DNA of 64,000 nucleotides from WJMT01 sp964456985. GTDB lineage: Bacteria; Acidobacteriota; Aminicenantia; Aminicenantales; Aminicenantaceae. Under the pieces are notes generated by a model. The model had not been told where the DNA came from and made no database searches. It saw nothing but the letters and a program-made list of their open reading frames with translations. A program made the position numbers and the translations under genes. Positions 26,601 through 34,456 of this stretch are shown piece after piece; the stretch's first letter is position 1, and each line of letters opens with the position of its first letter. The DNA lies in assembly GCA_964456985.1 (NCBI GenBank), contig CAYWDH010000003.1:62001-126000 (forward strand). The letters run 5' to 3'.

Positions 26601-27343
26601 TGGAAATAGCTCCAGCTTAGATAGTGTTTAGCGTTTTGAATACCGAGACTACTTAAATTATGTTCAGGAATACTGAATGACAACACAGGAAATTTGTTCC
26701 CTGATTTGCTGTAGTGAGCGAAAAAACTTGTATTGCTGTCCCCGTTAATCGTATTGATAACAAAGTCCGGTTTGGCAAGTTTTATTGATTCCGCGATATT
26801 CATAAAGTCAGTGGCACCCAAAGGCCGATAATCTTCTCCAAGAATATTGGCACCACGGTTTGACAGCAAAGACTTGATGAGTGCATTTGTTGTTCTGGGA
26901 AAAACATAATCAGATCCTACAAGATAGAAATTCCTGTGTCCTTGTGTTAAACACCACTCAATACCAGGTGAAATCTGTTGATTTAAACAACTACCGCTAT
27001 AGAGGATATTTGGATTTTCTTCCAGTCCTTCATATTGTGTTGGATACAGGAGAAATACATTTTTATGCTGGACAATGTCCATAACTGCCTTTCTGGAAGA
27101 TGAGGTCCAGCATCCAGACACAACGTGAACGTTATCCTGTTCAATGAGCTTTTCTGCTTTTAATTTGAAGGTTTCAGGTTCCGAACAACCATCTTCTACA
27201 ATGCCAATTAATTGTTTGCCCAGAACTCCCCCTTTTTTATTGATCTCGTCAATAGCAAATAATGCGGCATCAACAAGAGGCGTTTCAGTTGAAGCCATAG
27301 AACCAGACAACGAATGTAATATCCCTACTCTAATTTCTTTCAT
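23615..27343 (-). CDS. Sensor protein: leucine/amide-type binding domain, five PAS domains and HD-GYP phosphodiesterase
   Basis: About 1242 residues. Residues 1-370 resemble amide/urea-type ABC substrate-binding proteins (VGILHSLSGSM, INKKGGVLG, YPTQYEG) but have no signal peptide, so the domain should be cytoplasmic, as in AmiC. Five PAS units follow between about 415 and 1045, each ending in a DITER/DITKR/DVTESK motif. The C-terminal HD-GYP domain has VHDIGK, HHEKLDGSGYP and HRPYRPALG and should hydrolyse cyclic di-GMP. ATG 27343 is preferred over the TTG two codons upstream. The whole is likely a small-amide-responsive c-di-GMP control protein; the ligand is inferred. Confidence 0.9.
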   Translation of the reverse strand: MKEIRVGILHSLSGSMASTETPLVDAALFAIDEINKKGGVLGKQLIGIVEDGCSEPETFKLKAEKLIEQDNVHVVSGCWTSSSRKAVMDIVQHKNVFLLYPTQYEGLEENPNILYSGSCLNQQISPGIEWCLTQGHRNFYLVGSDYVFPRTTNALIKSLLSNRGANILGEDYRPLGATDFMNIAESIKLAKPDFVINTINGDSNTSFFAHYSKSGNKFPVLSFSIPEHNLSSLGIQNAKHYLSWSYFQSLDNKANERFLRDFSEFNKKNLVASDPMVMTYSQIRLWSQAVEEAGSFDIDAVRTHLHGQRLNSPAGLLEVMPNNHIFKSALIGKQVSGNKFQIIWKSVRRIKPEPWLGIEKMESSSARLIKDALTQYPNLINLNVELRYVNTELEKAKEELESSGERLRIQFEFAPDAYYLNDLKGNFIDGNKAAEEIIGYRRDELIGKNFFELKLLSLDQIPKAAKLLAKNALGKGTGPDEFTLNRKNGEQIEVEIKTFPIKINKRNLVLGIARDITKRKQDESEIRKLSQAVKQSVSVVVITDLNGNIEYVNPRFTELTGYTSREVIGKTPRILKSGKTTPEEYKVLWDTITSGREWRGEFLNKKKDGTLYWESATISPVKNHRNVITNFMAVKEDITERKRIEKQENERIQLETELTERKQAQELLAKSEKKYSTLVEEGNDGIVIIQNGLMKFANSKLIDMTGFSLDEMLGKPITDFVSSEYKKLTVDRYKKRIVGKEVPNKYEIQIITKDGSKRNVEINASFIEYEGEPADMAIIRDITERKKVEAQLRESEERYRSIVEHSNEIFYLVGPDAGIIFVTPQAKNMLGYEPEEMIKMKWTDLITDNPIDKKAIETTQRAFETGIQPKPFPIEFYKKNGNRVLLEIDESPVKDDKGKVIALSGAARDITERSKAAEKLRVSEQRYHDLIDGTFDMIQSVAPDGRFAYVNNAWLNTLGYTKEEVTKLHMNQVIHHECLQNCSEIFKRTISGESIDDVEATFITKDNRPIQVEGHVTPRYSGDTIIATQGFFRDVTESKQAEEEVKKSQDRLQKAMQNIVRVTAATVETRDPYTAGHQQRVTDLALAIAHELGISGEQIQEISMASIVHDIGKIYVPSEILSKPGRLSEAEFNIIKEHPQAGYDIFKNIELPWPIAEIILQHHEKLDGSGYPRGLKAEDILLSARIITVADVVEAMSAHRPYRPALGIKKALDEISQKKGILYDSKVVDACLRLFAEGRFRF

Positions 27344-27474
27344 ATACAAGCCTCTTCTTATATCCCACCACTAATGTTTGTATCCTTATTATGTACTTAT
27401 ATCATTTCCTGAGTCCCTTTTGCAATAATCTATAGTCCAATAAAAAATCTAAGCTGATCATTTTAATTGGAGAA

Positions 27475-28644
27475 TCAAAACAATTTACCGAAGACAAAAT
27501 AGACGCCGAAAAATTCGGGTACGCTTTCCGGAATCTGAGACACGGTGCCGCTTTTCACTAAATGTTCGATTGTCAAACCAAAGAGTGAATGAATGAGAAC
27601 TTGAATATAGTCCTCGTCGTTATCTAAAAATTCGGAGTAGGTTGACTTGTTGTATGAGTCTGTGATGTCTGTAAATTTAGCAAACGCAACTTCGGCGGTA
27701 TCTCTACCAATGCTCTCCATCTCCGGCCATAGACTCTTTATGGTATCCGCTTTAACGATGGGAACCAATAAACGATCATCTGAGATCCAACCCAGATTTC
27801 TCAGCTTTTCCTTTTCTTGGTCTGTCAGAGAATCTATTCCGCCTTCAGGAGAAATATTGAAAAGGCCTGCTATAAAATGTTGATCTCTTCTGTACTTATT
27901 CATCGTAATATCGTATCTATCCAAGATTGCACCGTGTAGAACATAAACCTCTCTTTGATTCTCACCTTCATTGAATTTATACCAGTTGCAACCAAAATTT
28001 GAATTGTTTTCTCCCTGTTGCCGTATATATGCCGGAATAACACTTATTATCCGGTTATTACTTTCTCGTTTAAGCCTATTTAAATTACTATGGAATGTTC
28101 CGTCGATGATGAATTTAGAGATGATGAGATGGGAAATATCCTCCCATTCAGGATCCAGGGGGGATTTTACTTTATCATAGAGCGTCCTTATTTGATGTGC
28201 CTCTTTATTAAGATATTGCGCAACACTGCTTGCCATCGGAGCCAGGTCTTTTCTTATAATTTTCATCTGGTTATCCGTTATAACAGGAAGAGTTGTCGCC
28301 CATCGGTTTTGATCGTATTTTTTGATAATATTGCATGAGTCAAGATTGGATATAAAATATTCAACCTGAGATTGGGTTAGACCACTCCTTTCCTGGATCT
28401 GATTCATTGTGATTGGTTCTTCGGCAATCGTAAATAAAAATTCATCCAACTGACCTGTTTTTCCTCTCAGACTCTCTAATGCCTGATAGATATCTGTTCC
28501 AAAGCGAGCGTTGATATCACCATTTCCGACTGTGTAAAAATTAAATTCAATATGATCCCTGTCGGAACGGCTATCATCACTGCAAGAAACCGAGAAAAAG
28601 AGACAACTCATTAGGATTAGTACGAAATGTTTCCTCTTAGGCAT
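27475..28644 (-). CDS. Putative lipoprotein with an internal winged-helix-like segment
   Basis: A 389-residue protein of unknown function. The N-terminus (MPKRKH, a hydrophobic stretch, then FFSVSC) is a good lipoprotein signal with Cys about residue 21. Residues about 75-115 read like a winged helix: ITMNQIQERSGLTQSQVEYFISNLDSCNIIKK then a wing with W and T residues. The remainder is alpha/beta with no motif I recognise. GGAGG lies upstream of the ATG. It is the last chromosomal gene before the mobile element. Confidence 0.7.
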   Translation of the reverse strand: MPKRKHFVLILMSCLFFSVSCSDDSRSDRDHIEFNFYTVGNGDINARFGTDIYQALESLRGKTGQLDEFLFTIAEEPITMNQIQERSGLTQSQVEYFISNLDSCNIIKKYDQNRWATTLPVITDNQMKIIRKDLAPMASSVAQYLNKEAHQIRTLYDKVKSPLDPEWEDISHLIISKFIIDGTFHSNLNRLKRESNNRIISVIPAYIRQQGENNSNFGCNWYKFNEGENQREVYVLHGAILDRYDITMNKYRRDQHFIAGLFNISPEGGIDSLTDQEKEKLRNLGWISDDRLLVPIVKADTIKSLWPEMESIGRDTAEVAFAKFTDITDSYNKSTYSEFLDNDEDYIQVLIHSLFGLTIEHLVKSGTVSQIPESVPEFFGVYFVFGKLF

Positions 28645-28787
28645 AGTCTATTCTCCTCCTTATTAATCACAATCATATCCTTATCGATAATGACGTATCG
28701 GAGCCAGGAAACGTTGTCGGCCCCCAACCCGGATGGCCCTGCGGAGAAGAAAAGGGCAGAAAATACAGGATCTTTGCATAAGTGATT

Positions 28788-28842
28788 GAAAAAAGGTTGG
28801 TAGCGGGGGCTGGATTTGAACCAGCGACCTCCGGGTTATGAG
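28788..28842. repeat. attL: left 55-bp direct repeat, with a 3' fragment of tRNA-fMet
   Basis: Identical over 55 bases to 41122-41176. It holds the last 45 nucleotides of the tRNA (28798-28842 on the minus strand), from the anticodon loop through the T-arm to the encoded CCA. The 5' half is missing: the sequence diverges right after the anticodon region, so this copy is a non-functional remnant created by integration. Confidence 0.95.
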
Positions 28843-28870
28843 TACGGGGTTCTTTTTTAAAAAAGGCTTT

Positions 28871-29953
28871 CTAATTGTATAAATATGAATGGTTTACGTC
28901 AGTTCTTCCTGATTGGTAAATTCGCAGAGTGTCAACTTTTTGTCGTGTTTGTATGTATTCTGAAAGCTTTTCAACAGCCTCTTTCATGGTGTCCGGTGTA
29001 GGATTTGCATAACGTTCTGTCATTTTGATTGTGGAGTGTCCCAGAATCTTTGATACAATCTTCAAAGGGACTCCAAGCTCACACATCCTAGTTGCTGCTG
29101 TGTGTCTGAGATCATGGAAACGGACTTTATTAAGTCCGGCTTTTTCCCTTGCTGTTGTGAATGATCTCTTTATCTCAATAATGTTTTTTCTTGTTTTAGG
29201 ATTATAAAAAATATAAGCATGACTCTTATCAAGTCCTTTTAGTGTCTCATAGACAGTGCTGTTCATTGGAACTTTCCGGCTCTCTCCGCTTTTAGAGTCT
29301 TCAATCTCAATATATCCTTTTCTGAAATTGATGTTCTTCCATTTAAGAGCTAGGATCTCACCTCTTCGCATTCCGGTTTGAACAGCAATAATGATGATCG
29401 GTTTAAGGTGCTCTGGAGCTGCATCAATTAAATTTTCTATTTCAATGGGATTAAGGATTATTTGAATTTTATTGTTTTCCTTAAAATTCTTAATACTTGA
29501 AGCCGGATTGTTGTCTGTTCTACCCCATTCATTTGCTTTATTATAAATGGTCTTAAGACAGGTCAATTCCCTATTTATCGTTGTCTCAGCAGCTCCATCC
29601 TTAAGTCTCTTTGCTTTGTATTTCTCAATGAGAGCTGAGGTTATTTCAGATAAATTCATACCTTTGAAAAAAGGTTTAAGATTATTGAGTGAAGTCTGAT
29701 CACGTTTCCAAGAACGCTTGTTTACCTTTGCATAATCATCCATGAATTCTTTTGCAAAATCCTTAAAAAGAATATCCGGTTTTTTTTCTGTTTCAAATCC
29801 CATCTCTTTATTAAGGCACTGCATCTTTAGTTTTGTTAGAGTATTCCGGGCCTGTTCCTTTGTGTAACCTCCAAACTTCCGGATCCTTTTCTTATTAAAG
29901 GTAAAATCTACGTAATACTTACCATCTTTTTTCTTTATGTTTTTTTCTTTCAT
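28871..29953 (-). CDS. Tyrosine recombinase / integrase
   Basis: A 360-residue phage-type integrase with an N-terminal arm-binding AP2-like segment (about 1-60), a SAM-like core-binding domain (about 60-160) and a catalytic domain with all expected residues: R196 in TGMRRGEIL, K221, H280 and R283 in HDLRH, H306 in LGHS and nucleophile Y315. It lies 28 bases from attL, as is usual for an element that integrates into a tRNA. ATG 29953, with AAGGGG 5 bases upstream, is preferred; a GTG two codons earlier is also open. It is predicted to be functional. Confidence 0.95.
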   Translation of the reverse strand: MKEKNIKKKDGKYYVDFTFNKKRIRKFGGYTKEQARNTLTKLKMQCLNKEMGFETEKKPDILFKDFAKEFMDDYAKVNKRSWKRDQTSLNNLKPFFKGMNLSEITSALIEKYKAKRLKDGAAETTINRELTCLKTIYNKANEWGRTDNNPASSIKNFKENNKIQIILNPIEIENLIDAAPEHLKPIIIIAVQTGMRRGEILALKWKNINFRKGYIEIEDSKSGESRKVPMNSTVYETLKGLDKSHAYIFYNPKTRKNIIEIKRSFTTAREKAGLNKVRFHDLRHTAATRMCELGVPLKIVSKILGHSTIKMTERYANPTPDTMKEAVEKLSEYIQTRQKVDTLRIYQSGRTDVNHSYLYN

Positions 29954-30311
29954 GATCACCCCTTTTTAAGTTTATACCAAAAAACAACGACAATGATCCA
30001 AAGAATAAAAATCAATAAAACCTTAATCATTTCTATTCAGTCTCTTCTATTCAGGCTCTTTAAAAATAAGTGGAGTGACAGCCCTAAGATGTCCGGGGGG
30101 ACAAAAAGATGGGCAAGAGCTGCCACTCCTATCGTTGAACAGAACGATTGCTTGTTGATGGGAATTCTTTGGTTTTTGGTCCTTAAAAAGGTCATCGTTC
30201 TGTTCTTATTAATTCTTATAAAAGCATATTAATACACAATAAAGCGTACTGTCAAGAAATTATTTATAAAACTGCTGTCTTTCAAATAATACCCTTGTTA
30301 TAATCATAACT
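29954..30311. promoter_or_regulatory. Noncoding region between integrase and Xis-like gene with repeat motifs
   Basis: No convincing gene. It contains a tandem 14-bp repeat (30031-30044 and 30045-30058, TTCTATTCAG[T/G]CTC), good candidates for integrase arm sites. Further on are three ATCGTT/AACGAT half-sites: a dyad ATCGTT-N6-AACGAT at 30131-30148 and a single copy at 30194-30199. GAACAGAACGAT (30137-30148) is inverted exactly at 30194-30205. The layout suggests binding sites for integrase, Xis or a repressor controlling excision. Confidence 0.5.
30296..30304 (+). promoter_or_regulatory. Extended -10 promoter of the Xis-like gene
   Basis: TGTTATAAT is an extended -10 element with a perfect TATAAT at 30299-30304. 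The start codon follows only 7 bases later, at 30312, with no ribosome site between, so the transcript should be leaderless or nearly so. No good -35 box is seen, as often with extended -10 promoters. Confidence 0.5.
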
Positions 30312-30491
30312 ATGAGCAAAGAAGAGAAGCTTCTCTCAAAGAAACAAACTGCTGAATATTTAAACGTTTCTTTAGGAACTCTTGAAAAATTAATGAGAGA
30401 AAAAAAACTTCCATATGTGAAGCTTGAGAGAAAAGTCTTATTTCGATTATCAGACATCAATAAATTCATAAACGATAGAATCATCAAATAA
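30312..30491 (+). CDS. Small HTH_17/excisionase-like DNA-binding protein
   Basis: A 59-residue protein: a short lead, LSKKQTAEYLNVSLGTLEKLMREKKLPYVKLERKVLF in two pieces around the recognition turn, then RLSDINKFINDR. This is the MerR-like helix-turn-helix with a wing used by AlpA- or Xis-type proteins. It is the only plus-strand gene in this half of the element and lies near the integrase, so it probably directs excision. Its stop directly abuts the stop of the convergent PC4-like gene. No Shine-Dalgarno is present, fitting a leaderless message. Confidence 0.8.
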   Translation: MSKEEKLLSKKQTAEYLNVSLGTLEKLMREKKLPYVKLERKVLFRLSDINKFINDRIIK

Positions 30492-30728
30492 TCAAGCATC
30501 CGGCATCAGCTTCTCAATCTTTTTCTCTGCCTTGAGGATTGCAGCTTTCAAATCATCATATAAAGAAATATTCAATGTAATCCCTTTTTGTGAAGGCCTC
30601 CATTCCGGCTGTCCATTGTCAGAAGCGTCATACCAGATCCTGATATTCAGATATTGCTCACCTTTGTATTCTGTGATCTCTGTTCGGACCTCTTCCAGGG
30701 GATTTTTTTGAAACTTTGCTATTAACAT
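30492..30728 (-). CDS. PC4/YdbC-like single-stranded DNA-binding protein
   Basis: A 78-residue protein with the transcriptional coactivator p15/PC4 layout: beta strands with EVRTEITEYKGEQYLNIRIWYD, then WRPSQKGITLNISLYDDLKAAILKAEKKI. Members such as YdbC bind single-stranded DNA as dimers. In this element it may protect replication intermediates or affect transcription. It is the last gene of the minus-strand element operon. Confidence 0.72.
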   Translation of the reverse strand: MLIAKFQKNPLEEVRTEITEYKGEQYLNIRIWYDASDNGQPEWRPSQKGITLNISLYDDLKAAILKAEKKIEKLMPDA

Positions 30729-30774
30729 TTTTATTTTCCTTATTCCGTACTTGCCAGCATAAGGATTAAACTTT

Positions 30775-30945
30775 TCAACGATGCCGGAAATATAGCCCTG
30801 CTGCTCTAAGGCTCAGAGAGTGCAAGGGACCGTCAAAATCCTTTTGTTTCTGAAGTTTTTTTACATCCTTCTTATTTTTCCTATTAAGTCTCTTTAGATT
30901 CTTTCTGCTTTGTCTTTCAAGTTTCTTGAATTCTTTGTCATTCAT
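30775..30945 (-). CDS. Small basic protein of unknown function
   Basis: A 56-residue ORF beginning MNDKEFKKLERQSRKNLKR and very rich in Lys and Arg, ending LYFRHR. A strong ribosome site (AAGGAG) lies 6-7 bases before the ATG, the main reason to accept so short a gene. It sits in line between the PC4-like gene and the SSB-tail-like gene. A nucleic-acid-binding role would fit its charge, but there is no recognised family. Confidence 0.55.
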   Translation of the reverse strand: MNDKEFKKLERQSRKNLKRLNRKNKKDVKKLQKQKDFDGPLHSLSLRAAGLYFRHR

Positions 30946-30989
30946 ATCTCTCTCCTTCTTTATTTTTGCCTCTTCAATCCCCCCCCATC

Positions 30990-31211
30990 TCAGAAGGGAA
31001 CTTCAGAGTCATTTATTTCCGTTTCCTGCTTTTCCTTCCGTTCCTTCTGGCCCAGGTACACAATGTAATCAGGATCCTTGTCTGTCTTCTTGTATTCATT
31101 CTTAAAGACAAGGATTTGAGCTGAATATCCAAAAGAACCTGACATAAAAACCTTGCCTTCCCTGGTTTTATTGATCCATAGACCACCTAATTTGACTGTA
31201 TTTTCCTTCAT
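30990..31211 (-). CDS. Small beta-rich protein with an SSB-like C-terminal tail
   Basis: A 73-residue protein. The body (LGGLWINKTREGKVFMSGSF, then VFKNEYKKTDKDPDYIVYLG) resembles small OB-fold-like phage proteins of the DUF736 kind. It ends in an acidic tail closing with DSEVPF, like the D-x-PF tail by which SSB recruits host replication and repair proteins. Together with the PC4-like gene this suggests a replication-support role. Family assignment is tentative. Confidence 0.6.
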   Translation of the reverse strand: MKENTVKLGGLWINKTREGKVFMSGSFGYSAQILVFKNEYKKTDKDPDYIVYLGQKERKEKQETEINDSEVPF

Positions 31212-31229
31212 GCCTCACCTTCTATTCAT

Positions 31230-31805
31230 TTAATTTCGATATTCACCCCTATTTCCGCCCAAAAATGTAGGGAGAGGATATCTCCATTGCTCTACATCCC
31301 GAATCTGCCTTAAGATTTTCGCAGCAAAAGTATTCGCAGTCTGTTCCCACATAGCATGATCTTTCTCATAACTGTACTGATCTCCATATTCCTTATGGAA
31401 CCATGCGTGATGAAGCTCATGAGCAAGGGTGAACTTTGCATCTTCAAGAGGTATGTCATGGCGTATAAAGATTTCATTATCCACAATGTCACAAAAACCC
31501 TTAACTACATCATCACATTCTATGAATTCTTTGCCAGGAAAGTTCTTTTTTTCACCAGATCCGGCATACTCTATCCATTTGATCTTGATGTTTATCAGCT
31601 TCAGGATCCGGTTAGAAAACACCAGGACTTTTTCAGCCCGGGATAAATACCTTTCCGAAACCTGGCTTTCAGGAACGATCCTAAAGTAAACTTTTGCTTT
31701 CTCCCTTTTGCCATCCAGCTTATTCAGAATACCAGCCACCTTAAAATCAACACGCGAAGAAAACTGGAGATACTTTTTCATTGCTTGTTCTAATTCGTGT
31801 CTCAT
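31230..31805 (-). CDS. ImmA/IrrE-type metallopeptidase
   Basis: A 191-residue protein with a zinc-protease site TLAHELHHAWFH (HExxH) and a downstream EQTANTFAAKIL, whose Glu is the expected third ligand in the ImmA/IrrE family. In ICEBs1 and several phages such proteases cleave the XRE-type repressor after DNA damage. An XRE repressor is encoded at 36888-37091 in this element, so the same switch is possible here. The gene is separated from it by the packaging and replication genes. Confidence 0.75.
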   Translation of the reverse strand: MRHELEQAMKKYLQFSSRVDFKVAGILNKLDGKREKAKVYFRIVPESQVSERYLSRAEKVLVFSNRILKLINIKIKWIEYAGSGEKKNFPGKEFIECDDVVKGFCDIVDNEIFIRHDIPLEDAKFTLAHELHHAWFHKEYGDQYSYEKDHAMWEQTANTFAAKILRQIRDVEQWRYPLPTFLGGNRGEYRN

Positions 31806-31818
31806 TTTTCAAACCTCC

Positions 31819-32376
31819 TCATAACTTAATTTTTGAATTGCTTGTGATAAACTTCGTAAAACTTTTAACAGCCGGAACCTGTGAGTTTTCCAATCCGGGA
31901 ATTAACACGACCGGCCAGGCAGGGATTGTGAGAGCGCCTTGAGAGGCATCGATATCAGTCATGGCCTTCTGGCCTTCCTTTCTCATATCAAAGAGTTCTT
32001 TTTCCATTGCCTCAGCTTTCTTGAGTACCTTAACAAACTCCCGGAACTTGCCTTCAAAAATCTTCAAGTATTTAGCATTGATTTCATCCCTGGCTGACAT
32101 CCTCTTCTCATTAAGAAGAGAGGCCATGATCTTTAGTTTCTTCTTTCCCGTTTCAAACTCCTCTTTCAGAGCTGTTTTTTTCTTCAGTATCTTTTCTCTT
32201 TCCTTTTTGATTCCCTCTGCTCTGGGATCATCTAGGATCTGATACTTTAACCACTGTTCCTCAAGTGGTTCATACTCTTCATTGAGCTGAGAAATTTCAC
32301 TCTCAATGGCGTTTACTTCCGGCCCAAGACCGTTAAGTTTTTCCTTCAATTCCATATACTCTTTTACTTTTTCCAT
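31819..32376 (-). CDS. Coiled-coil protein of the packaging region
   Basis: About 185 residues. ATG 32376 has GGAG 9 bases upstream and leads into KVKEYMELKEKLNGLG; the frame is open to 32448, which would overlap TerL. Residues about 10-130 are predicted coiled coil, with many Glu, Lys and Leu heptads and no Cys. A globular tail contains IPAWPVVLIPG. It follows terL by 37 bases. Function is unknown; it could be a scaffold-like, remodelling or decoy protein. Confidence 0.6.
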   Translation of the reverse strand: MEKVKEYMELKEKLNGLGPEVNAIESEISQLNEEYEPLEEQWLKYQILDDPRAEGIKKEREKILKKKTALKEEFETGKKKLKIMASLLNEKRMSARDEINAKYLKIFEGKFREFVKVLKKAEAMEKELFDMRKEGQKAMTDIDASQGALTIPAWPVVLIPGLENSQVPAVKSFTKFITSNSKIKL

Positions 32377-32413
32377 TTTTTTGTCTCCTTTCATTGCCAT
32401 ACACTCATGACAA

Positions 32414-33904
32414 TTATTTATCAAAATAACCATGCAGAGCCTTTTCAAGGGTCACTGCTTTTTGGTCCTTTACAAGCGATGGTTTCCTTTCGTCATCATC
32501 GTCATCACCCAAATCTAACAGCATAAATCCGCACGTTTGGCGATTTTTTATCATCGTGCAACTTCCCGCACATGCATTAGCCAGGTCATCATGAAGCCCC
32601 CGGGGATGATCAACACTGTCTTTTTGTTTCCCAGTCCTTCTCTCAAGCTGTCTGAGCTCCATTGTCTGGCGCTTATGGTCCAGGAGTTCAACCTGGCCCT
32701 GCATAACCATAGGTAAAAACTCCAAGTAAATATCTGACTTTGAATGCTCACTGTTCTTATAAGTGATCCCCTCTTTCTGAAATTCAGAGCTGCACCATTC
32801 CCCAGAATATCGGTCCCCAGTACATGAAGAGACACCATATTTCTTCATTACCTTTGCAAAATCCTTCACCACGTCCTGGGGTCTGAAAGGCGGGTATTTT
32901 GCCATTATGAAATCTTGAACTATCTTCCCTCTGCTTTTGTGAGTTATTGAAAGGGTCATCGCATCCCCTCTGCCTCCACTTGGATCCACAAAGGCAAAAT
33001 GCGAACAGCTTTGACTCTTATTTAACTCAAAGCGCCCGGGGATAATCACAGCCTCAAGCGCATCAGTGGAGAGAAATGTTTCCAAGTCTTCCCGGAATCC
33101 TGATCCAATTCCATATTCAGCTTGAGCTGCTGAGTAGTCTTCTTTTAATGCTTTCTCTATAACAGCCTTTGAATAAGTCGGATTCATATCCAGGGTCCCG
33201 GCCTTCCAAACAAGCGTCTCTGGATCCTCTGTCCCGTATTTATCCCGGAACGCTTCGTAAAGAACGCCCTGCCTTGAATACCCGGTTGATATCCCTAAGA
33301 GAAGCGAGCCCTCTACGTTTCCAAGTGAAGGCCTGAGAGCTGTCAATATTTCCTTATCAGGATTAGCTGAATACTCAGAGCGCCAAAATGCCAGTTCATC
33401 ACAAACTACAGCTAGAATGGCAAATCCTCTTAAACTCCGGTAACTACAAGTATGGACCGCAATCACGATGTTATTCCTGAGTTCAATCTCTTCTTTGGTT
33501 TCACTCAAGACTTTACCTTTAAAGATGGGGATGCTGAGGATTGATTTTACATAATTAAAAATAACCCCGGCTTGTTTTTTATCAGTTGCCAGACACATGA
33601 TATATCCCTTCTCACCTGGCCCCAGTTTATCTTTCCAGTTCCTAAATAAAGCCAGATAACAAAGGATAAGAGCTGATATGAATGACTTCCCTCCCCGTCT
33701 TCCGATAATCAGAAAGGCTTCTTTGAAAGGTTTTGATGGTGGTTTCTTCCGGCCAGTATGTTTCTGGTATGCCTTAAGTTCCTTTGATGTCATAGGCAAA
33801 GAAAAGATTGCCTTGAGACATACCTTCCAATTAAACCAGGTCTTTTGATTTTTGATAAGCCTTCCAAACGTCTTCCTGTCTTCAAATTCCTTTATTATGT
33901 CCAT
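32414..33904 (-). CDS. Phage terminase large subunit
   Basis: A 496-residue two-domain packaging motor. The ATPase half has Walker A GRRGGKS at 68-74, Walker B with VCDE at about 167-170 and a coupling-type LLLGISTGYS near 201-210. The nuclease half has the three acidic motifs: D307 (FVDPSGG), D364 (TGDRYSG) and D439/D440 (GLHDD). All key residues are present, so it should cut and package DNA. TerS lies 77 bases upstream. No portal or capsid gene follows, which is abnormal for a prophage. Confidence 0.92.
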   Translation of the reverse strand: MDIIKEFEDRKTFGRLIKNQKTWFNWKVCLKAIFSLPMTSKELKAYQKHTGRKKPPSKPFKEAFLIIGRRGGKSFISALILCYLALFRNWKDKLGPGEKGYIMCLATDKKQAGVIFNYVKSILSIPIFKGKVLSETKEEIELRNNIVIAVHTCSYRSLRGFAILAVVCDELAFWRSEYSANPDKEILTALRPSLGNVEGSLLLGISTGYSRQGVLYEAFRDKYGTEDPETLVWKAGTLDMNPTYSKAVIEKALKEDYSAAQAEYGIGSGFREDLETFLSTDALEAVIIPGRFELNKSQSCSHFAFVDPSGGRGDAMTLSITHKSRGKIVQDFIMAKYPPFRPQDVVKDFAKVMKKYGVSSCTGDRYSGEWCSSEFQKEGITYKNSEHSKSDIYLEFLPMVMQGQVELLDHKRQTMELRQLERRTGKQKDSVDHPRGLHDDLANACAGSCTMIKNRQTCGFMLLDLGDDDDDERKPSLVKDQKAVTLEKALHGYFDK

Positions 33905-33981
33905 TTCTCACCTTTCTCTTGAGAGCAAAGCCCAGAAACGCCGTATAACGAACGATCTCTTCTTTACATGGGTAAAACCAC

Positions 33982-34443
33982 TCATTCTTTCCCCTCTTTA
34001 TCATCCTGTGAAGCCTTTTCCTCAGCATCTCGTTGTTTTATGTATGTGTCTAAGTCCAAGACCTCTTCAGCTTCTTTCTTATCCAAACCAAGAGCGATCA
34101 GGTTTTGTCTGATCGTATTCATGAAAGCAAGAAACTGATTCCCTAAAACCGGCTGAAGCTCTATCACTCCGTTTTTCCTCTTATCCGGTCTGAGGATCCC
34201 TGCATCTTTGCAATAAACAGAAGCTAATAGAACCACTCCAAAAGCCTCGACTGTGCTCTTGATCAATATCTGTTTGGCTGCTGTCATAGTTCCACCTTGC
34301 ATATCCTGGAGCTGGGCCTCCATATCCTCTAAGTATTTCTGAAGTTTCCTATGACCTCGGACAGAAGGATTTATCCGGCCCTGATCAAGCCAGCTATAAA
34401 CACCATGTTTGGGGTTCTTTTTCTTTATCTTCTTTTCAGTCAT
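33982..34443 (-). CDS. Probable terminase small subunit
   Basis: A 153-residue protein immediately upstream of TerL. A basic N-terminus (MTEKKIKKKNPKHGVYSWL, then INPSVRGHRKLQ) is followed by a helical middle suited to oligomerisation and a charged Asp/Glu/Lys tail. Sequence similarity to known TerS families is weak; the call rests mainly on size, layout and position. If it is TerS it would choose the packaging site, letting the element redirect a helper's capsids. Confidence 0.6.
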   Translation of the reverse strand: MTEKKIKKKNPKHGVYSWLDQGRINPSVRGHRKLQKYLEDMEAQLQDMQGGTMTAAKQILIKSTVEAFGVVLLASVYCKDAGILRPDKRKNGVIELQPVLGNQFLAFMNTIRQNLIALGLDKKEAEEVLDLDTYIKQRDAEEKASQDDKEGKE

Positions 34444-34456
34444 TAATAAATACCTC

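Noticed and set aside
29993..30232. A 79-codon plus-strand ORF upstream of the Xis-like gene
   Set aside because: It overlaps the repeat motifs, lacks a ribosome site, and its product looks random.
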